NCBI GenBank assembly: GCA_013396655.1
Contig: WBMV01006288.1
Location: 1,568,490 to 1,632,489, forward strand
Length of the DNA: 64,000 nt
Direction: 5' to 3'
Origin: Campylorhamphus procurvoides
Lineage: Eukaryota; Chordata; Aves; Passeriformes; Dendrocolaptidae
The position numbers and the translations under genes are program-made. Positions within the stretch are counted from its first letter, which is position 1. Each line of letters opens with the position of its first letter. This document shows positions 10,805 to 25,239 of the stretch, piece after piece. A model generated the notes under the pieces. It was not told where the DNA came from. It searched no databases and was given only the letters and a program-made list of their open reading frames with translations.

Positions 10805-13800
10805 GAAATTGCTATATCTAGCTCATTGCCGCAAAAGACACAATAAGAAAACCTGTCTTTGCTTTTCCTAATGTGCTAAAAACTTGGCTTTTTAGCAGCC
10901 TTACAATTCCCTGTGTTGCTTTTTCATAGACACCAGGCACATTTGCAGACACTTTCACAGACTGCACTGCTATGGACTATGTGGACCAATTTTACGTGAG
11001 CGAAACAGAGCGGACGAAACAACAACAGACATTGTTACAAGCACATTAACCAAAGAGAACATTTACCAGCCTTTATTCACCAGAACCAAGCTTCAGAAAG
11101 CCTTTGTTAATTCTTTGAGGAGGTTCATCATCACATTGTCTTCTTATCTCTGTGTATCAATAGCCATAGTCTCCTGAAGGACAGATGTCCCTTGTGTCTC
11201 TCATGGCTCACTGTTAAGCTGCTAGTTCGGTGTCTTATCCCTCAGCATTTTACACTCTCCTCTGAAGAGAAAGAGTTGAGTGGACTACAGTGGTGCTTCC
11301 TCCCCAGTGAATGTCGTATATTTTCTCAAATGTTATGACTGATGCAACAGACATTGGGTTTGCAGCTACAGTTTGCATCATGAAAGCTGCAGGAGCAAGG
11401 ATCAGTGTTTGCCAGCAGTGTGCCTTTCTCAGCTTCTCAGTAGAACTGTCTGTGTGTTTCTGTTTCTGTGCTATGGTCTCTCTATGCAACCAAGTCACAG
11501 GAGAGAGAAATGGTAGAACCTTCATGAGGGGACTCAGTTTTAATAGGTGAGACAGTGGCCGTCACGTAAGCCAGGACCTGTCTGCAGTCAGGCTGGAGGC
11601 AGCCAACTTGGGTGCAAGAGTACAATGTGAAAACCAGGTGCTGTATTGCAAATATTCTACAGGTCAGAACACCTTGGGATCTTACTGGGAGCTATTTACT
11701 GGCATAAATGTCAGATGGGCTTTTAAATGTTGCCAAAACCAAACAAAGCTTGGCCATGCAACATCACTGAGTATTGATAAAATAACTGTGTTTTGTTGTT
11801 GTGCTCCTAGGTAACGAATGCTGAGATATCCAATTGCAAAACTGGCTTCTCAGATCTGTCCATATAACTCTCTGGACTGGGTGGCAGAAATACTGTTTGT
11901 CTTTTCCAGATCTTTAAAGTACCATCACTTATATTATGGTTTGATTGGAAGTTTTCAAATGTATTTTAAATTAAGACACTTGTCCTATTCAGCTCGTAAG
12001 TTGACAGTTAAAAGGGACACATTTATAATTTCTGAAAGGATGGCGTTCTCATTTGTGTTCTGATTACTCCACTTGATAAATGTCTGTGCTTAATATGCAT
12101 ATGGGCATTTGGCTGTTGGTTACAGAATTACTGAAAAATGGTGGTCATATTTTGTGTCCCTTGTGTTACTAAAACATTGTAGTGCTTGAAACCTAAAGCA
12201 AAGATGAAGACCATGTCTTGGTAATTGCAATAAAGGCAGTAACAAAGGAAAATATCTCTGCAATGTAAAATGCTTAACAGGGGTGTCAGGTAGGACTGGT
12301 CAACTGAATGAAGTAGGCAAGTGGGACAGAGAACCTTGAAATACAAGGCAACATAAATTGGATTAATAAGGACAAAATATCAGCAACACACCTGTCCAAC
12401 CTTCATAACTTGAGCAAAGGACAGTATTTGCATTAAGCTGATTAACAACATATTCTCGTTCTCCAGATTCATCTTCCCATAACTCCAGCACTTCAGGACC
12501 ATATCTAAGTACAGGAACATATGCTCATTGTATTTATTAGCCTTGTCACAGCTAGAACCACCTCAACTTCAGGATATGTGTATCCTCTTGATTTCTGATC
12601 ATTTTCAACCAGCATCTGGTGAAAGGGTTGGTGGAACATCTTTATTACACAGTGTTATGTTCTGTAGATACCCGACCAGTGACCTCTGCTTTTACTGATA
12701 CTGGTTAACTGGAGCTTCTAAGTCCAGTGAATATGGAGTTATTTGTTCTATACTGAGAGTAAATGCCATCTGCAGTGCATGTTATGCAGCGTTTCCAGTA
12801 TTCTGATTTATATCCTCTCTTCTTCTTCCAGATATAAGCAACTACTGCAGGTTGTAAAGGTTTTGGTTAGAAAATTTATTTTTGTTTGTGTCTTTGCATG
12901 CATAGCAGAGCACATGCACCTATAGTGCATTCTTCTGTGACTGCATTTGTTTCAGTAGAATGAGTATAGGATAATACGAAAAACCCCTCTGAAACTCCTA
13001 TAGGCTTGATCCATTGCTTTTGCTTAATCCATTAAGATAGATTGAATTAGTCCAACGTAATGTCATTCTTGACAAGTTTATATTGATAATTCATTAATAT
13101 TTGGTTCTTCCTCATTATCGTCCCTATATGGATACACTGATTATTTAATATTCTGCTGTTGTGTTTTCCAGGTATTTAATTCCAAGTATTATTATACATA
13201 ATATAATCCCTGGGTCCCGCTACCTGTGCCTTTTTTAAATATAGGTATGGTGTCTTGTCCTCTCTAGAGTACCAAGAAATCTCCATTCTTCTCAGTTTCA
13301 CAGCATAATAGCCAAGATTTTTTCTCCTAAGTTGTGAACCGCACCAGTGTGGGTTTTGTACAATCCTGCCACTTTGCATAACCCCACATATTCTTTAAAT
13401 TGTTCCTTCCCAATTCATATACATTCAGTTGTTCAAATCACTCACCTTAAATACCAGATCAGAATTTCCATTTCTGAGAGGACTAACACTGAACTGTCAC
13501 TGAACTTTGCATCATTCTCTGAGTTAATGCTTCCCTTTTCCTTCTGGTAACAGGCCTAGGCCTTCCTTCTTTATCTTTTTGCTTTAGATGTATTTATAGA
13601 AATATTTTATGTTACCTCCTATGTCTCCTATTAACTGCAAGTCATTTTTATCCTGATGTTTTTGATATCTTTGATGTTCTGAGATCTTAAATTATACCTC
13701 AGATAACCATACTTTTATCTAATTAATCTCCCTATAGCAAAGCCTATCATCAAGGTTCTGTTATTCACCAACATTTAAATGTGTCAAAGCTCAACTTTTG

Positions 13801-16800
13801 TGGCTGGGAGAGATGCACAAACAAATTGCAAATAGAAGTTTCAAGTCTCCCTTTCTACATACACTGGCAATTTTCACTGCAGTGAAATACTAATGGGTGA
13901 TCAACAAAAGATCATCTGAGAACAGAGAAGTTCTGTTGGGTGATGCAATTAGCACAAGCTGTTTCTTCTGCTGGTAGCAGGTTATGAACCATCAGAAAAA
14001 AATTTTATGCTTTGAGGTCGGATTTATGTACATATTTAATAAGATGCTCATTAGTAATTCAGAGAGTGGTCATAAAGGCTTTCTATGATTTTGCCTAATA
14101 CATGACTAATAGAAAAGCAATACACAGGAATTAATTAACAGCAAATCGCAGCTCCAAAACTATGTATTGATTTATCCATATTTTCCCTACAATTAATCTC
14201 TTTTATATTTTGGGTTTAGAAGGGAAGGCCTGGAATAATTTAAAAAAAAATTAGTTATATCATATACTGTAGTCTAGGAACAATGTGCAGGGACTAGTTA
14301 GGATGTGATCGTGTCCATGACATGGACCTTCTGGCCACTGGTATTAAACTATCTTTGTACTGTGCTAAACATTCGCTGTGAGATAAGATACAGTGAATAA
14401 CTTAAAGTCTTATGATGTTCTCAGTAATGTGTTATGCAAGGACAAGTTCTGAAATGTGTAATATATATTCAGCTTATTGCAATGTACCTGCAGTAATCTA
14501 CTCTGTAGGAGTAAGGGAAGGACTTTGTATTGCATATTTTAAAGCTGTTGTGACTTTGCTGATTATGTTTTGCAGAAACCAGGTGTGAAATTTGTAATGA
14601 GTATATTTTGAAATTGTCATAAAATTAACCTTGCTAATTTAATCCTCAGGGAAAAGAGGTGGAGCTTAAAACAGGTAAATGCTGTTATGGTGTTAACTGC
14701 TATAATGTGGTTTCACGAAGCCAAAGAGGGAATATTAGAAAGCATAGGTACACAGTCCTGGTGTTTTCCTGCATAGTCCAACTTGCAAGGACAAAGGAAA
14801 GAGTGGACCAAAGGTGTCCCTTATCCAAACGAGAGAATTCTGTGATAGATGATCATTCATGATGAAGTTTGCCTAAAGAGCAGCTGTTTTTCATTTATTT
14901 TGGGGATTTCTTATCAAGACTTTGTGAAGGATAGGTATGACATCCAGACTGTATCATAGTTAGCAGAATTTTACAATTACCTGGTTTGTTTTAAGTGCTG
15001 TCAGTGGCCAGGAGTGTTTTCAGATGCATACCACTGGCTTGCCATACAGCTCCATATACAGCTGGGTGTCAGTGGCACAGAGGAGTGGAAAAGAAGGGAG
15101 GACAAACATGGTTTTGAGTGAGTAGCTGTAAACTGAGAGGAGCACTGGCTGTCTTCTGATATGGTGTTTTTTTACAAGACAGCTACAGAGTGAGCAAAAC
15201 ACTCAAGGGCTGCCACTCTCTGTTTCTGTGTGAGCCAAGCCTGCTTTGACACTGCGTTTTTTGTAAGGGTCTGTCCTCCTGAACCTCTCTGAGCCCAGCT
15301 TGGGCAGTCAGGTGTCTCCTGGTGGTGCCCATTAGCCTGGCAGCCTTGTTTCTTCATGCTAATGTAAAAGCTACAGTAAATTTACCAGAGGAACTGTCAG
15401 AGCTATAAGAAGAAAAAAGGTATCTGCCTGACAGATCTGCAGTGACTGATACGGTAAATATCAGGAGTTTAAAAGCTGCTGTAGGTAAAGGCAGCCCTCT
15501 GCAATGTGGTGCGTGCAAGGAAGCCTGTGTCCTGCTGACATGTAAGTACCACTGCTATTCTGAGGAGCTTGGACTGTAAACCTGACAGACTCAGTAAGTT
15601 GTTTTATTTAGTAAGAGGTTATAACAAAAGAATCTCAATGCATAATTTCTCCTTAAGCTCCACACCTACAGGTCTAGCAGGCCTGAAGCATGTGTGATGG
15701 GATAGCATAAGCAAAGGCATTGCTCACCAAGAACCCAAAAGTGTGCTGGAAGATGAAAGTCAGCTTCTGTGATGGACTGCTACATTCAGAGCTAAGTAGC
15801 AACAAAATTATGGACAAGGCATCCTCTTTACATGTTTTCAAAGGTTCTATTTCAACCTTGTCTTCTTGCAACCTTTACTGTTGAAAAAAAATGACCTTTG
15901 TCATCTATCCCCAGTTCACTGAGACTTGTTTCCATCTAATCCAAGCCCAACAGGACTGCTTGTACCCCGCTCTTTGTCCTTAGGGTGGGTTTGATTTGTA
16001 TCTTTGTCTGGCTGAGTATGAACAGGTGACATTATAGCACTCTTGTGGCATCTCTGAAATGTGTTCCAAAGCATTCTCAGAATGCCCTTCTAATTCTGTT
16101 TTATTGTGGAGGCATCAATTGTTTTTGAGAGATAAAGGAAATGTCAGAACCATTCTTAAAATGTTCTGCTTTTACTGACCCCATGACTTTAATTTTTAAT
16201 TTCCAATTTTAGTATAATGAATCTCTAATGGGGGTTAGTGCATTTGAGGTTGTAGATCAGTGGACACTGTTGTGGCAATGTTAACTGAAGTGCTTCCTGC
16301 TCTTCATTCACCCTTTACTGTCCCTTTTACTTTACAGCTGCCCTTACAATTCATGAACCTTCATGTTGAACACCAGATTCAGATCTGGACTGGGGCAAAA
16401 ATAACCATGCAAAAGAAAAGGTTGTTTTTAACACAAATCAATCCCAGAAATTAAGAGAACATACAGAGGAGTTACCTCTCAAAAGTGTCATTTTGAGATA
16501 TTCTTTGGTGTGTAAATTTGGAGAACACAAAGGAAAGAAGCTCCTGCTTTGCAGTTATCATTAAAGGTATTTACATCAATTGTGTTAGGAAAAATGGAAG
16601 AAAAAGGTTGTTCTGTTAGTTATTTCAATAACAGTGAGACTAAGGTGAGAAGAGGCTACCTTTTCCCCCTGGGTGGAAGAAGAAGCCACTCAATTCCAAT
16701 ATGCTCCATTGTAATCAACTAAAAAAAGGTGTGGAGAGAACACAAGTCTAATCAAGTACAATGAAGTACTTTGTATAGCGTATCTTTTTCTAAGTGGAAA

Positions 16801-17451
16801 TCTTGAATGCTCTTACTTTAGACTCTCCAGGGTTATAATTTCCTAAAAAAATCCCATTTAGCCCTAAATAACCTGGTATGTTAATTTTCAATGCTTTTTA
16901 TGCATTCCATTCAATAAGTGCAATGATTCTAACAAAAGGTATTCTCTCTGTGTAAAATAGTTATAACTGAGATGGAGAAAAACAGAGTGGCTGGACTGTG
17001 CTGAGACTTGAAAGGAGAAGGAAAACATGACCTGGTTCAGACAGAGGTACTGAATATAAAGAAGGCATTTGTACATAGAAAATCTCATGGTCTCATTATG
17101 AACAAGGTTTTGATTTAGTTCAGATTTGGTGATGGTGTTTGAGTCACAGTCCATGTTTGATCTCTGACTTGATGCCATCAATATTTTAGAAACTTTTCCA
17201 CTGAAAATGCCCTCCAAAATGTTGCAAATGTCACCAAAACTGGATGTAGCTGTCATTCTGAAAGATCAGTTTCAGTACAATAATTCTATTTAATCTGAAC
17301 CAAAAAATAATAGTTTTGACCTTAGGGGCTGTTTCAGGATTAAAACACAGGATCTTCACATTTCTTCAGCCACTAAATTATTAAATTTCAGCCTTGCTGT
17401 CCTGAGAATTTATAAAGACTCAGCTGCATAAAGCCCAGCGTAACATAGCCA
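10805..17451. other. Probable BDKRB2 5' intron, no other feature seen
   Basis: AT-rich DNA with only short chance frames. No RNA gene, CR1 tail or LTR is recognisable. If the acceptor at 10780 is real, this stretch is intron of the minus-strand gene. Confidence 0.5.
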
Positions 17452-17545
17452 GGATTTGTAGCTGACCCAGCTTTGAGCAAGAGGTTGGCCTGTAGATCTT
17501 TCAAGGTCCCTTCCAACCTGACTTATCCTAAATTCCTTGATTTGT
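17452..17545 (+). mobile_element. CR1 3'-end fragment
   Basis: A short CR1 tail: an AGAGGTTGGCCTG-like start, then ATCTTTCAAGGTCCC, TTCCAACCTGA and a decayed TATCCTAAATTCC terminus. It lies about 60 bases from an oppositely oriented CR1 tail at 17603. The left limit is approximate. Confidence 0.7.
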
Positions 17546-17602
17546 GTTTTCTGTGCTAATGAATGAAAATTCCAGTAGGATTAAGGCCATCAGACAAAAA
17601 TC

Positions 17603-17730
17603 ATAGAATCACAGAATCACAGAATCACAGAATGGATTGGACTGGATGAGACCTTAAAGATCATCTAGTTTCACCCCTCCTGCCATTAGCAGGGAACCTT
17701 CCACTAGACCAGGTTACTGGTTTCTTAAAG
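17603..17730 (-). mobile_element. CR1 3'-end fragment with octamer repeats
   Basis: On the plus strand it opens with the reverse complement of a CR1 terminus, about four AATCACAG units (17609-17634), then a GGATTGGACTGGATGAGACC stretch, AAAGATCATCTAG, and CCTGCCATTAGCAGGG through ACTAGACCAGGTTACT. This is the usual layout of a short 5'-truncated CR1 inserted in minus orientation. The right limit is approximate. Confidence 0.87.
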
Positions 17731-20700
17731 CTGAATTCCAGCAGCAAGTCCCCTAGCTCATTGGATTTTCCTAGCTCACTGAGGTGCCCTTGTTCAATGA
17801 GGTTCCTTATGAAGCTGTAGAGGTTTTGTTGAGAGCACTACGGGAACTGCCCTTCAATAAAAGGTTTTTTGTTTGCTTTTTTTTAATTATTTTTAATTTT
17901 GGGACAAAAAACTGGCCCATCTAAGTCACAGAAGGAACCAGAGAAAAGGTTTTCTTGTATTAATAAGATTTTTCATTGGAGGGCAGAAGGTGGCCTGGGT
18001 GCCAGGAAGGCAGACCCTGGCTGCCAGAAGTTGAGTAGCGAGTATTGGAGACAGGAAAATGCCAAGTTAGTCTTCTGCATCAAGAATATCATGGGCCACA
18101 CTGGGCCGATGGAGCCAACTTTCAACATGTATCTACTGTTCTGTTTACCTTTCTAGTCTTTATATTGCTTCAGTTAAGTGGTTAAAAAAGAAAAAAAAAT
18201 GCCAGAGAGAGAAAAAGATCAGGAATACTTAAGCAGAGACATTCAGGCAGTGAAACAGGAGAGATGCACAGGAAATTAAAAGAGAAAGCAACATTTGTTG
18301 ACAACTTGTTCTGTCATAATAATGGGAAGTTTTGTGTCTCTTTTCACAGAAGGCTTGAGGAGCTGTATTCAGTGTATATGAAGGATACTGAAAAATTTGA
18401 TGGTTTTGAGGGAGAGCAACAGCGAGGTATTTGGACAGTAATTCAGGTGCTTGGAAATGGGTATTTTGGAAAGTGCAGGCTGTCTGGGATGTCTATGTGG
18501 ATTTGGTATGTGATATAGGACCTCTGAGATGCCGTCTGAAGACAAGCAAGATATCCTGGACTTTCTGAAGCATTCCCAGACCTTGCTGAGGCTCCTTTAC
18601 CCCTTGATGCTAGCACTAATATTAGAGGGTGGGAGATGTAACTACTGTGAAAAAAGCAAATCTTTAGTCTTAATAGAGCACTATAGGGTCTATAAAATAA
18701 GTCATTATGGCTGTAAAATAAAATGCAGAATTTAGCAGAAGAAGATATGGAAAAGAGTCTCCTGGGAATTAGTCCTTTAAAACAACCCCAGTTTTCAGGG
18801 CTCAAAGTTGACTTCAAACCCATCCATATTTTAGCTTTTCATAACTATCTCAAGGGCAACATATGCTAAAAATGTTCAGCAAGAAATAACTTTTTAAATT
18901 AACCACTTTACTTGAAGAAATATTTCCTCTTCCTTCTCACAATTATGGAGAAGAGAAAACACACATTTAATCAGAAATGTGCTGCCATACAGCTCTGATC
19001 ATGTAACCTTCCTATTCTAATATTTATAAATGCCATGTGCTAGTGTTATAAGTAAGCAGTAATTTTATTAAGAGTACTTTACAAGTATGAGTGGATTCAG
19101 TCTCCCAGAAATCTTTTTTCTGTGCAAGTTTCTCAGATGATCCGTTGTGAGGCTACATGTGCACTTCCAATGAATGGTGAGGACAAGGGCTAGATGGAAT
19201 GCCCTTGCCATAAGGATTTAGTTGCAGTTTTTTGGCATGTGTTAGCTCACTTAGCTATTCTTTGGAGCTGTGTAACTCCTCCTGTATGGAAACCTTTCAC
19301 TGATCCTGGACTTCTGAAAGAATCCCATCAAAACATTGTTGTTGGTAACACACTGAGCGAGAACATTCCTTTTGCAGTGAAATGTTGCATCAAAGCATCA
19401 TTAAATTAAAAAGGAAGGGTGTAAACAAATAAAGAATAGAAAATGCTGAATCCCTTGAACCCTTATCTAGGGTTATTTTGAGGCATATCATAGCAAGGTG
19501 CAGTTTGGATGAATGAATAAAATATGAGGGTAAATACCTCAGCTGTGGGGTTTTTTTTCCCCACAATAAACCTTCTGCTAATATTAGAGTGAGTTTATCA
19601 GTAAAAGTAAATGAGGTCTGCAACTGTGGGGCCATCAAGAACTGAAAATGTGATACATACAAAACTTGTACATAGTGATGTACTCACAGCAACTATTCCC
19701 TAAGTTAAATTTAGACCTAAATAGCTGGTTTAGCATTTTGTTTTCCTGAACATTTCTATTATTTTAATGCTGTATAGTTTTTGTCTTCCTTTTTGTACAG
19801 AATGGATTAGTAAAAACAGAAATTCCTGTACTCCTCAGCAACTTTTATTACTGAAGTTCATAAGCAGACAAGTTTAATTCAAAAACCATTAAACTACTCT
19901 GAAAACAGATTATCACTGCCTTTCACCCCCTTCCAGCACGCACTTCAATTTCTGCTGTCCAAACAGCTGAGAAAGTTTAAGCTGTTCTGGTTTACAGAAT
20001 TATTTTTTCCCCTATCTCCAGCTTTCTCAAGACAATATACATGTACAAAGAAATGAAGGATATGAAGATCTTAAATTTCAGTGTTAACAAACATAAGGCA
20101 GTTTGTTTCTCTCTTTTTAGCTATTGGGCAGATGAAAGACCTATTTCCAAGACTCTATTCTGTTTAACTTGGAATAAAATCTGGAACTCAGGTGATTCAC
20201 ATGCCTGTATATTAAGAGGCCACAAACTTATTGAATAATGTTGATTGAGAGTATTTCTTTGGAAAATACCATGTATTGCAAGGTATGTCAATCTCACTCC
20301 TTCTCCCTCTCTTTTTGAATATGGAATTGCTTGCTGTTCCTCTCAAGGCTTTAATTGTTCAGAAGTTTAACCTTCACAGATCTGCCCCATTCCTGCCCCC
20401 TTTGACTTAATCCGACTCTGCTCCATAACCAGTGTCACAAGTGCCTGAACCTTTGTGTGTCCCTGAACCAAGATATTAATTTTCTGACTCTCCTACAGCA
20501 AAGCACAGTACTCTTGCACAACACACTCAAGTCGCAGCTGGATCTACACTTCTTCTGTGTGTATTGTGGTGTGTTTGCTCAAAATGTTTTGACAACTGAG
20601 AAGCAAAATATTCAAATAGAAGAAAACTGACCACAAGCTCACTCTGCAAGGCTGGCAGCATATTTTGTTCTGTTCTTTTTGGCATTTCCCCTATGAGAAC

Positions 20701-23700
20701 AGGTAAGGTTATCCTTAAGTGCTCATTGTCTAAAGCTCAGCCAATAACTAGCCTTTTACTGTCAGGAGAGCAAGAAATTTAGGAGCTGCTGTAGGAGTGG
20801 GACTGCAAAAGCACTGCAGAAGTGAAGAACTGCCAACCACAAGAATTCTTCCTTGAGAACTTTTTCATGGAAACCATGGCATGGTGCAAGATTCAACCCA
20901 TGTTTAGGATTCAGGTTTGGACTAGGACACTCAAAGGCTGTGTCTGCTCTTTCAGAGATAGGGTCACACTTCTGATACTGAGCCTTATAAGTCCTCTTGT
21001 GTTTTCCCATGTATACAGTACAGGGTCATTCTGCTTTTGCACACTGATTTCCTGGGCTTTGTTGACAGCATTTGCTTTCAGAAAGCTCTGAGCATAACAC
21101 TGAGCTTTGGCCCCATTTGCTGCTATTTTTGACCTATGTTCTTTTGGGTTTTCTTTACTTAATTTTCCTATTTGGTCCAGAATTATGTTTTATATTTCAT
21201 CTTGGTAAGATGAAAGTGGATCAAGTTTTTCAGTTCCTTTTCTGAAGTTCTTTGGTGCCTTTGTGGACAAGAACTAGCTTACAGCAATAATAGAAACAGG
21301 AATGCTGCTACTTCACTATGCAGATATTTAAAAGAATGCCAGTGTAGGGCTCATCCCTGAATGCACTAGTTTAAGATTCTTACTTAGTCTAGCCTTCAGA
21401 CTTAGTGGCTCACGTTCTCAAAGACACAGACAGAGGAGATGCAGAGATAAATGGAAGGATGAAGATGGCAGATTCAAGTCATGGGCCCTTGCAAATTTGC
21501 AAGTAGCACAAGTGGAAGGGAAGGGAAATGCACTTGATGGAGACAGTGTTGTCTGGGGCCCTAATTGTCTCTAGGTAGAAATAAGTAAAGAACAACAATA
21601 CACTTGGTTTGTACTATGGGTGAAATAAACCCAAAACCTGGTCTTATTTGCTCAGACTGACAAAACTCACTGGTTTCCAACATTAACTGAAAGGCTTCCT
21701 GCCAACAGGGGCAACGATCAGATTTTGTACTGCTAACATTTTTCATCTTTGCAGGGTTTATGTTCAACATTGGATCTGTTGCTGAGAAGATGATAATCTA
21801 TTAATACAATTTATTCCTCTCCCCATTGCACTGTCTTACAAATAATGGTGGATGTATATCGGCCAAACTGCACATTTGTATGGGGAGAGAAGCAGCATAA
21901 CCTTGCTTGCAGTTAAAATAACATGACTTGGCCCCAGGAATCACACAGGGCTCCCTGTTGGGTGGCAGTGACCACTGGGAAAGACAAAGTCTCGTTCTGG
22001 GGCTAAAATCTTGCATGTCCCTTAACCCTGCTGCACTCATGGTGTCTGTCTACAGAGCTGAATGATTACAACTTGCACAGTTTAACTGAAGTACAAAGAC
22101 AAATAAGAGACTATAAACTTCCTGAATTTTATGATATGGCATGTAGATTTACTGGGTTGCAATATAGTCAAAGGAGATTGTATACACTCCCCTGAGCACT
22201 GCAGGCACCATAGGAATTCTCTGTTCTAGACAAGGGATTGCTGTACCCCATCACCACTACAAAATTCAGAGCTTAACACTAGCATTGTAAGACCAATTTA
22301 ATACCCTTTGTAGGACTCTGATACCATGTGAAATGGCAGGTCTGATGGTATCAAACAGTACAATGTGCCTCTCAATTGTCAGACAATGCCCTAAGCCCAG
22401 TGAATAACTAAGGTAACCTGTAGCCAGTGATAAAGAAATAAAATGCTTGTGATTTTATCAAGAGTAGCTTGTGCAGCTAGATTATATTTCTTTGTTAAAG
22501 TAAGAATTTCCTGCTTTAGAAAACAACCTTTCCTGAACCCCAGATAGATCAAAACTATTGCCAGTACTGGGCCAAAAACAGATAAGCTGGAGAAGAAAAA
22601 GGTGAATTTTCTACCGGCTTGAATATAGTTTTTGCTAGGCTTATTGGGTTTGAGAAGCAGTTCCTAAGCGTGGGTTGTCAGAACTGGTCTTGGTGTTCAA
22701 CTAGTTAAGTAGTTACAGGCTCGATCTCAGTACGAAAGACAGAAGAGCACTGATGTGATGTGCTAGTGGAATAAATTGCTTGATATCTTAATTACAGACA
22801 ACGATGGGAATACTCTGCAGAAAGAAATGGGTGATATCAGTAGAACACCGGGAATGGAACAATAAGGGGAAAAAGCTGTAAAGCCCGAAGCCTATTAGTT
22901 CCCCTAGAAAATGTAGTAACTAATGCTCCTTTATTTGCCTTGCTGTAGTGGAGACACAAAAGATCTTTTCAGCAGTGCACAAACCTCCACTTAAGGCTCC
23001 CTCACTGGCACGCATGTGGATATCCTCTAAAGCTTTGCTGATTGCTTTATTGCTCCCACCAGACCTCTTCAGCTCAGTTTAGCCACTCTTTTCTCTTAGC
23101 AATTGAAATACTGCTCTTTTCCCTGGGTAGCAACATTAGGTTCTCATGACTAGGTAAAATGTGAAGGTCTAATGGTCAAAAAGTATTTGTCAGTAGTGGT
23201 CCCTTTGAGCATTAAATACTTAATGGAGCGATTTGCCTTTCAGATGAACTGGCTCTGTGCCCTGAAAGCACTTTGCTTCTAGCACCTTAAGAACATTTTG
23301 GCAGCCCTTTTTGAAAAAAACACAGAGATTTACCATCTCCCATGCCTCCAATCACTAAAATGTTTATACTCTTGTCAGGTATTTGCAATAATGCAGCATT
23401 TCCTGCAATTTTTCACTCCTGGCTTTCATAAGTAGGGCCCTTGAGAAAAGTCCAACTGTCTCCAATAACAAAGAGCAAAAGCTCATAGAACATGTGGCTG
23501 ACTACTTGTTGTCCCAACATCTAATATCTATTTCTCTGACAGCTACGGCTTTCCTCATTTCTTATCATACAGGTAACTGATTATTTCACTCTGCTGTGTT
23601 TTGCAAAAACATAAAAGATGTTCTCAACTGTCATATTATGTCTGAAAAACACATTCACAACTACAGAGTCATTCCTGCCAGCAACTAGAAATGTTTCTAT

Positions 23701-25239
23701 TGCTGAGCCACATACCAATGGCTCTCTGCAAGCAGTGGAATCCTTAGCACAGAAGGCATCACAGGCAGAATCTCTCCTCCCTGTAAATTCGTAATAAAGC
23801 CTTGTGTTCTTTTAATGTCTTTCACCAAAGGGACGTATGGATGGCTTCACTAAGTAATGGTGCAGTTTTCAAACAGCACACTGGACTCTAACATAGAAAG
23901 TATGATTAACTATATGAAGTTTAAGTGAAATTACACTTTAATTTCAAGCAGGTGAAGTTCAGAGAAGGTGATATTTACCCAGGTTGTTCAAGTTAGCACC
24001 TCTAATGCATGGACTTCTGAGAAGGTCCTAGCTTAATTTAGAACCTCTGATAACAGTTAAAGTATAAACTTAGATTTCAGCCTCCTGAATACCTTTTCTT
24101 ATGGACCATCTCAGAGAATGATTCTCAGCATCACTGATTTGTGTCATGGAAGGTAATATAACCATGACATGATACTCATTGTCTATTTGGCAGGTTGTCT
24201 TCACTTAAAAAAATAGGAGGGTTTGTTTGTTTGTTTTAAATTTCATATTGTTTTAAGAACTAAAACCAGAGAGAGGCATTGCTAGCAATGGTGAGTTCCC
24301 TTCTCAAAGCGAAGCCTAGTCTGTAACGTGCTTCACTTCTTAAACGATAAACATCAGAAAGCCATTTTGCCTTGCCCTTCCTAGGTCAAACACATTCTGC
24401 TACAAAATTTCTTGAGCAGCTGGGACAGTCATTTCCTATTATTTTCACGTATTTTCTCCTCACTTAGCCAGTGCATGAAACATTTGCAATTGGAAAGAGG
24501 TTAGTTTTCAGTTAGCATGGTTAGAAATCGCTGCATTCTGTATATTGCAAAGAAAAGCTCAAAAGCAGAGGTACATGTTGGAAACAGTGTGTGTGAGTAA
24601 CTATAGTGAATTTCAAACTGTATTGCAATTACCTTGATAGTAACAGCAGCTAAAAATTGCATATACATCCGAAGGGTTCTGTTTTTCTGCTGAAAACTCA
24701 GGGGTACTCTAATGACAATGGTTCTTAACTGGGAACACACCCTATCTCTGTTAGAAGAACTAAGTATTCAAATATGTGCTGATGGGGATTTGATGATTAA
24801 ACTACACAAACATAGATGTGGCTTTCAACACTGAGAGGTCTGGAAAGTTCAGGTCACTTCTCCAGCTGAGAAGTAGTGTGATTTACAGAGCAAATTTACA
24901 ACAGTCAGTGTTTGGATTACAATTTTATTTTTGCCTTTTCATGCTTTGCCAATGTGTTGAAATTAAACTGTCTATTAATTTATTGTTATCCCTTTGTTAG
25001 CAACAGGAGATGCCACAGCCTTGCTGAAATGTGGTGCAGAGAGTTTGCTTTCCACTCTGTATACTGAGGTTTTGAGGACTGGTGTTCACAAAGACAGTAT
25101 GTCTATCTGCTCTTTCCAGAATGTCAGACCCAACAAAAGCATAGACGGTAACAATTTATTTAGAGAGACAGATTCCTTTAGTTTATGCCACAGCTCCTTC
25201 AAAGAGCTATCGCATGCAAAGCTAAGAAAAAGGAAAAGT
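17731..25239. other. Intronic/intergenic DNA, no gene seen
   Basis: No recognisable coding exon, RNA gene or transposon. Small open frames at 17899-18156 and 18264-18518 (plus) match no family I know. One short hairpin lies at 19544-19565. Confidence 0.5.
19544..19565. repeat. 7-bp hairpin around a T8 loop
   Basis: TGTGGGG is followed by eight T and then CCCCACA, a perfect short stem. It is simple enough to be chance in T-rich DNA. Confidence 0.7.

Noticed and set aside
18264..18518. 84-codon plus-strand frame that looks protein-like
   Set aside because: No known family and no exon boundaries I could define; too short to support a call.
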